Shown piece by piece: positions 60,408 through 64,000 of a stretch of DNA of 64,000 nt. Source of the stretch: Tamarix chinensis (taxonomy: Eukaryota > Streptophyta > Magnoliopsida > Caryophyllales > Tamaricaceae). The notes below the pieces were generated by a model that saw only the letters and a list, made by a program, of their open reading frames with translations, was not told the origin of the DNA and searched no databases. The position numbers were made by a program, and so were the translations under genes. The number at the start of each line of letters is the position of its first letter. Position 1 is the stretch's first letter. The stretch lies in NCBI GenBank assembly GCA_030549775.1, contig CM060174.1, positions 50,897,707-50,961,706 on the forward strand. The letters are read 5' to 3'.

Positions 60408-60700
60408 AACCGATCAACCGGTTAGGTTAAATCAATTAAATGGTTCCTACAACAATCGATTGGTTGACACAACCCATCGACTAGTGCACCCGCTGAGAAC
60501 TTGGTCTTACTCTCTACTTAAACCCATCGATTTATTTGGCAAAACTAATTGACTGGTTTATGAATAGTCATCTAGTTTGTCTAAATTGATCAAACTATTT
60601 GAGGATAGCATTGTCTAGTTGGGTCAAACCAATCAACCAATTGACCCACACCAATTGACTGGTTAGTAAAACCTATTAGCTGATTGGGCTAGTTTAGTTA
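60408..60700. repeat. Degenerate ATCGACTGGTT-like repeat
   Basis: About ten variants of a 10-12 base word (GATCAACCGGTT, ATCGATTGGTTGAC, AATTGACTGGTT, AATCAACCAATTGAC), some inverted relative to each other. Confidence 0.6.
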
Positions 60701-61319
60701 ACTGTTTTGAGTGGGTTACGTAATTTGATTCTTTTGGTTTGGTTATGCTTTGAAATTATGATTGATACTATACCATGGTTCTTAATAGGATAAAATACAA
60801 ATTTTATCATGGAGTATTAGCCTAATTAAAGGATCAAAATGTATCATGAGTTATGGTATACCCTATGAGCAATGAAATGACAAAATGGGTATTTCACTTA
60901 TGATAAGTGAGGATATTGAGAAAAGATTAATGAAACATAGCTTAGATTGGAATTAAATGTAATGGTGGATATGAATAACATTAGCCAAGGACAAATGAAA
61001 AACCCACATGATTGGAAAAATTGAAAAGGAAAGAATTAATATAGATTAACATGAAATTTGACTTGCTTGCTTTGTATGAGCCTTGTATAACCCATCCTTA
61101 TGAATAAAATACTAATCAAGTAAAGTGAAAGAAGGTAAAGTTGAGTATGGGTTTGGATTACCTAATCCTCAATTAGCTACTGGGGGTTAGTAATCATTTA
61201 GGCCTATTTGGTGCTTTCGGACGAGATCTTAAGGGGTCCTGGTGCCTTACCTATCCTAGGCATTGATGATGTACTAGGGGGTATCGATACTAAACGATTT
61301 GGTAACCTAGGTGGTTGGA

Positions 61320-61450
61320 TTTGGCTTGGACTTATGTCCATATTGAATGGCTTCAGTCAAAACTTATGTCCATTCTGGTGATAGGCTTTCACCTGGATTT
61401 ATGTCCACTTATTAATTGGCTTTGACATAGACTTTATGTCCCTTATTTTA
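61320..61450 (+). repeat. GGCTTNNNCNNGGACTTATGTCC repeat
   Basis: Four degenerate units containing GACTTATGTCC or a close variant, spaced about 35-40 bases. Confidence 0.55.
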
Positions 61451-62443
61451 TAGGCTTCCATGGTATGTGAGACTATAGGGTGGTGCATAATCCATCACTT
61501 GATGAAAATAAAGTACTAATGGTAAATATTGATTGAAATTATGACCAAGTGAATGGTTAATGATTAGTTAAGAAATGGAAGTAATGGTACGATTGACCAA
61601 AATGACTAAAGATTTCTTATGCACTTGACTAATTGGTTATGGAGTGGAATATTAATGGAGTGATTGACCTATCTCTTACATGGATAAATAAATGGTATAT
61701 GTTAAAGGAATTAGATAATTGGGAATAATCATAGGGGTTCCTTGGATACTCTCTGCTATTACTTATACAAGTGTTTATGTGTAAACATGGTGAATATAAG
61801 CATGATGTATCCTATTATACTGGAATTATATATGATAACATGTTTTACACACTGTTACTCTTATAAATAGTCTTATCCTGATGTAGCTATACTTTATCTT
61901 CTTGTATGGTAAGTTGTCATATTTTGTACATTGAGGGAGAAACTTTGCTTACTTAGTATATAGTGTACTGATGTGCCCATTTGCTCAATCACCTACTCAT
62001 TCCCACAAGTAGAAGACCATGTACAGGTCTTGGGGATGGTCAATAAAAGGCCTACCTCAATTAGGCTAGGGCTTAAGAACGAGGACATCCGAAAGGTTTT
62101 GTTGGAGTCCATTGCAGACCATGGTTTTAAATTTGGGTATCATGCCTTCAATTATGTTTTGTAGCCCCATACTTTATTCGCATGCCTTTTTATAATGATT
62201 TGATTAGAGCCTATAAGGGTCTTCTGGTGTAAACTTTCTTAGAGTTATTTAATTAAACTGTTGTCCTATGCACTATGTTGTTTTAATTGTTTAAATGGTT
62301 TAGCCTTATATCTGATATGGGGTAGGTGGTGGATGTCTATCTTATACCAGGTATGACAGTAACACCTCATTTTTCTAGGTATTTTCTAATTCAGCAACTT
62401 GTTTTAACGAAATTTTTTTGTAGTGAAAAATAGGGGTGTTACA

Positions 62444-62828
62444 TGTTTTGCTGTTGACTTAAGACTTAGACTATGATATATGTTTATCCATGAGTATTAT
62501 TTATACTATTCATGCCTTATGCTTAAGTATGCTTTTCAGTTATTGAGTGACTTTGCAAAATGTGGGTATGCTACCTCTTGTGAGGTATTATGATTTATTC
62601 AGTACAAGGAAGTAGTACTGATACTACTTTTGCAAATGACTATGTGAAGGCCATAGAATAACATGAAGCTTATGAGTGCTGGATGGACAAGTGGAACCCT
62701 TGGGAAGAGGTTCCATTTTTTCATAATGGTCCTTTTGGTCTAAGAATTTGGGCAAACCAGAGTTATACCTTCAAAAATTTTTTTATAATTGGTTTTCCTT
62801 TGGGCTTTTATCTCCCGTATTATACTTT
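62444..62828 (+). repeat. Long-LTR fragment (LTR-K)
   Basis: TTATTCAGTACAAGGAAGTAG and TACTGATACTAC (62597-62625) are a variant of the conserved palindrome. It is cut at 62828 by an opposite-orientation LTR start. Confidence 0.45.
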
Positions 62829-63240
62829 TATAACATCCCCAATTTTTACTATTGAAAAATCTCATTTTAAAAACATTGTAAAAGTAGAAATACAAATCTA
62901 ATATGTGAAAAATGGGGTACTACTATTATATCTAACACAAGACGGATGCCTTACCGCCTACCTCACATTAGACATAAGGTTGAGTATCCTACCAATCAAA
63001 AACACGAGGGAAAACTGGAGTGTTCTTGATACCCACATAACCATTCCATATTATAAATAGAAAATGACTATTCTCAACCCACACTCACTAACAGGCTATC
63101 TCGAGTTTAGAAGTTCTTAGTTATCTTCAAAACAGAGAAACACTAATAGTTCAAAAGGAGTCTTAAACAAAGGAATTTAATTTTAAAACAAATTAATCCC
63201 CAAAACAAGAATCACTAGCCCCTAACCTAGGGTGTTAGCT
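62829..63240 (-). repeat. Long-LTR start (LTR-J), truncated
   Basis: Starts TATAACATCCCC and has GGATGCCTTACCGCC near 62943-62957, close to GTTACCGCC at the start of the 1457-6546 solo LTR. Beyond about 63240 it no longer matches other copies. Confidence 0.5.
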
Positions 63241-63351
63241 AGGAAACTTAAATTTGTAGGGACTTTTAAAAATGATTTCTAACACAATTTTGTGGGATTC
63301 GTTAAAGAGCCTTAAGATAAAAACACCTTTAATAAAACTTGTGAAAACATT

Positions 63352-63363
63352 TGGTATCAGAGC
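63352..63363 (+). promoter_or_regulatory. PBS-like site 1
   Basis: TGGTATCAGAGC, an exact match to the common plant initiator tRNA-Met primer site, followed by GGTTGATCC. Confidence 0.72.
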
Positions 63364-63423
63364 GGTTGATCCTTTGGGTCATGCTCTTTCGTTCTTAAAA
63401 TGTTTTAAGTTAATACCACAAGT

Positions 63424-63435
63424 TGGTATCAGAGT
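63424..63435 (+). promoter_or_regulatory. PBS-like site 2
   Basis: TGGTATCAGAGT, followed by GGTTGAT, 72 bases after site 1. Probably a local duplication. Confidence 0.6.
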
Positions 63436-63786
63436 GGTTGATATTTTTGACACACCTATTTTTGAAAATAAATTTAGTTTACAAAATTTTTATTGGATTT
63501 TAAAATGTGTTTTGATCGTTCTTCTGTTTTTAATCTTTTTAAGCTGATACTATAAGTAGTATCATTTTCAAAATGAATTTGAATTACAAAATTTTCCTTG
63601 TTTTCCAATTGTTTTGAATCTAAGAAGATTTTTTTTTGGTGTTTTGATTCTGGCCATGGTGAGAAGTAAATGGTAGAATTTTAATTCAGTTTATTCTTAA
63701 GGGGGTAGTTTTTTTATAAGTATTATTGTTTTTTTGGTGTCCCTTCTTCCTCAGAATCTTTTGACCCTAACCCTAGGTGCTCACGG

Positions 63787-63806
63787 AGACTTCGGGAGCG
63801 AAGTCT
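63787..63806. repeat. PPT-adjacent hairpin
   Basis: AGACTTC-GGGAGC-GAAGTCT, a perfect 7-bp stem just before the polypurine tract. It is the same stem as at 45470-45489. Confidence 0.8.
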
Positions 63807-63825
63807 GTTTTTAAGGGGGTAGTAA

Positions 63826-64000
63826 TGAAATGTCCTGAAATTTCTAATTTTATTACTTATTATTAAATAAGATTTTATTATGAAAATTAATTAAATAATT
63901 TATTTTTATTAAAATAAAGGAAATTAATTAGGGTAAATTAATAAGAAATTTTATAAATATTTTAATTAGAAGAAATTTGGGTATTTTAACTAATTAAAGA
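63826..64000 (+). repeat. 3' LTR start of the internally deleted element (cut by window end)
   Basis: Starts TGAAATGTCCTG after AAGGGGGTAGTAA and aligns along its whole length with 24817-24999. This fixes the orientation of the whole long-LTR family. Confidence 0.88.

Larger units (their letters stand above)
59821..62443 (+). repeat. Long-LTR remnant (LTR-I), plus strand, outer part missing
   Basis: Ends ATAGGGGTGTTACA with inverted partner AGTAACACCTC (62358-62368). It has the palindrome relic TAGTATATAGTGTACTG (61954-61970) followed by CTCATTCCCACAAGTAGAAG, matching other copies. The array region is replaced by ATCGACTGGTT-like repeats (60408-60700) and GGACTTATGTCC-like repeats (61320-61450). 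Confidence 0.65.
63241..63825 (+). other. Internally deleted Tekay-type internal region
   Basis: PBS-like sequence at 63352, a second at 63424, a short spacer (with 'GGTGTTTTGATTCTGGCC') and a PPT at 63808-63825 directly before an LTR start. Gag and pol are missing. Confidence 0.6.

Noticed and set aside
62683..62901. 72-residue frame with WNPWEEVPFF
   Set aside because: Crosses an LTR junction and has no match to a known domain.

Overview
This window looks like plant nuclear heterochromatin made almost entirely of nested transposable elements. I see no credible host gene, no rRNA or tRNA gene and no bacterial-style operon. The evidence for a plant is the mix of element lineages: three CRM-like Ty3/gypsy chromoviruses whose pol frame runs through the polypurine tract into the 3' LTR, a Tekay/Del-like chromovirus with unusually long LTRs, an Athila/Tat-like gypsy with a tRNA-Asp-type primer site, and an L1-type LINE with a DUF4283-like ORF1. 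CRM elements favour centromeres, so a pericentromeric position is likely but inferred. The species cannot be named from the sequence.

Layout. 1-11814: a young minus-strand CRM-like element (Gypsy-1; LTRs about 98% identical by eye), split in its integrase by a 5.1-kb solo LTR (1457-6546, TSD ACTAC). 11815-37529: a nest. The 3' LTR and integrase tail of an older CRM-like element (Gypsy-C) are followed by a plus-strand long-LTR fragment (13175-13898). That fragment is interrupted by a minus-strand long LTR (LTR-A, 13899 onward), which is split by CRM-like Gypsy-2 (14707-34801, TSD CATGT). Gypsy-2 carries a solo LTR in its left LTR (14843-18810) and a LINE in its reverse transcriptase (21795-31077, 17-bp TSD). 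The LINE is itself split by another solo LTR (24817-29218, TSD ATCCA). The second Gypsy-C LTR ends at 37529.

37530-42239: degraded long-LTR pieces, a GGGTTAGGT/GGGTCGGGT-rich repeat with a MITE-like insert, and a possible copia solo LTR. 42240-57056: a Tekay/Del-like element on the minus strand with decayed pol, no gag N-terminus and no primer site, with a further truncated LTR inside its right LTR. 57057-59820: Athila/Tat-like gag remnant, primer site and one LTR. 59821-64000: plus-strand long-LTR remnants, then an almost empty Tekay-type internal region (two PBS-like sites, a short spacer, a PPT) and the start of its 3' LTR.

The most distinctive content is the long LTR family, which recurs in both orientations more than ten times. 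Its copies share modules that do not code for protein: a GTAACACCCC/GGGGTGTTAC inverted pair at the LTR 3' end, a 17-bp palindrome CAGTACG-N3-CGTACTG, two triplets of a CCGGTGGACCGG-type palindrome at about 49-bp spacing, an 18-bp minisatellite containing the telobox AAACCCTAA, AAT microsatellites at a fixed place, and a 7-bp hairpin beside the PPT. All coding remnants are broken by stops, frameshifts, insertions or loss of catalytic residues. Comparisons were made by eye.
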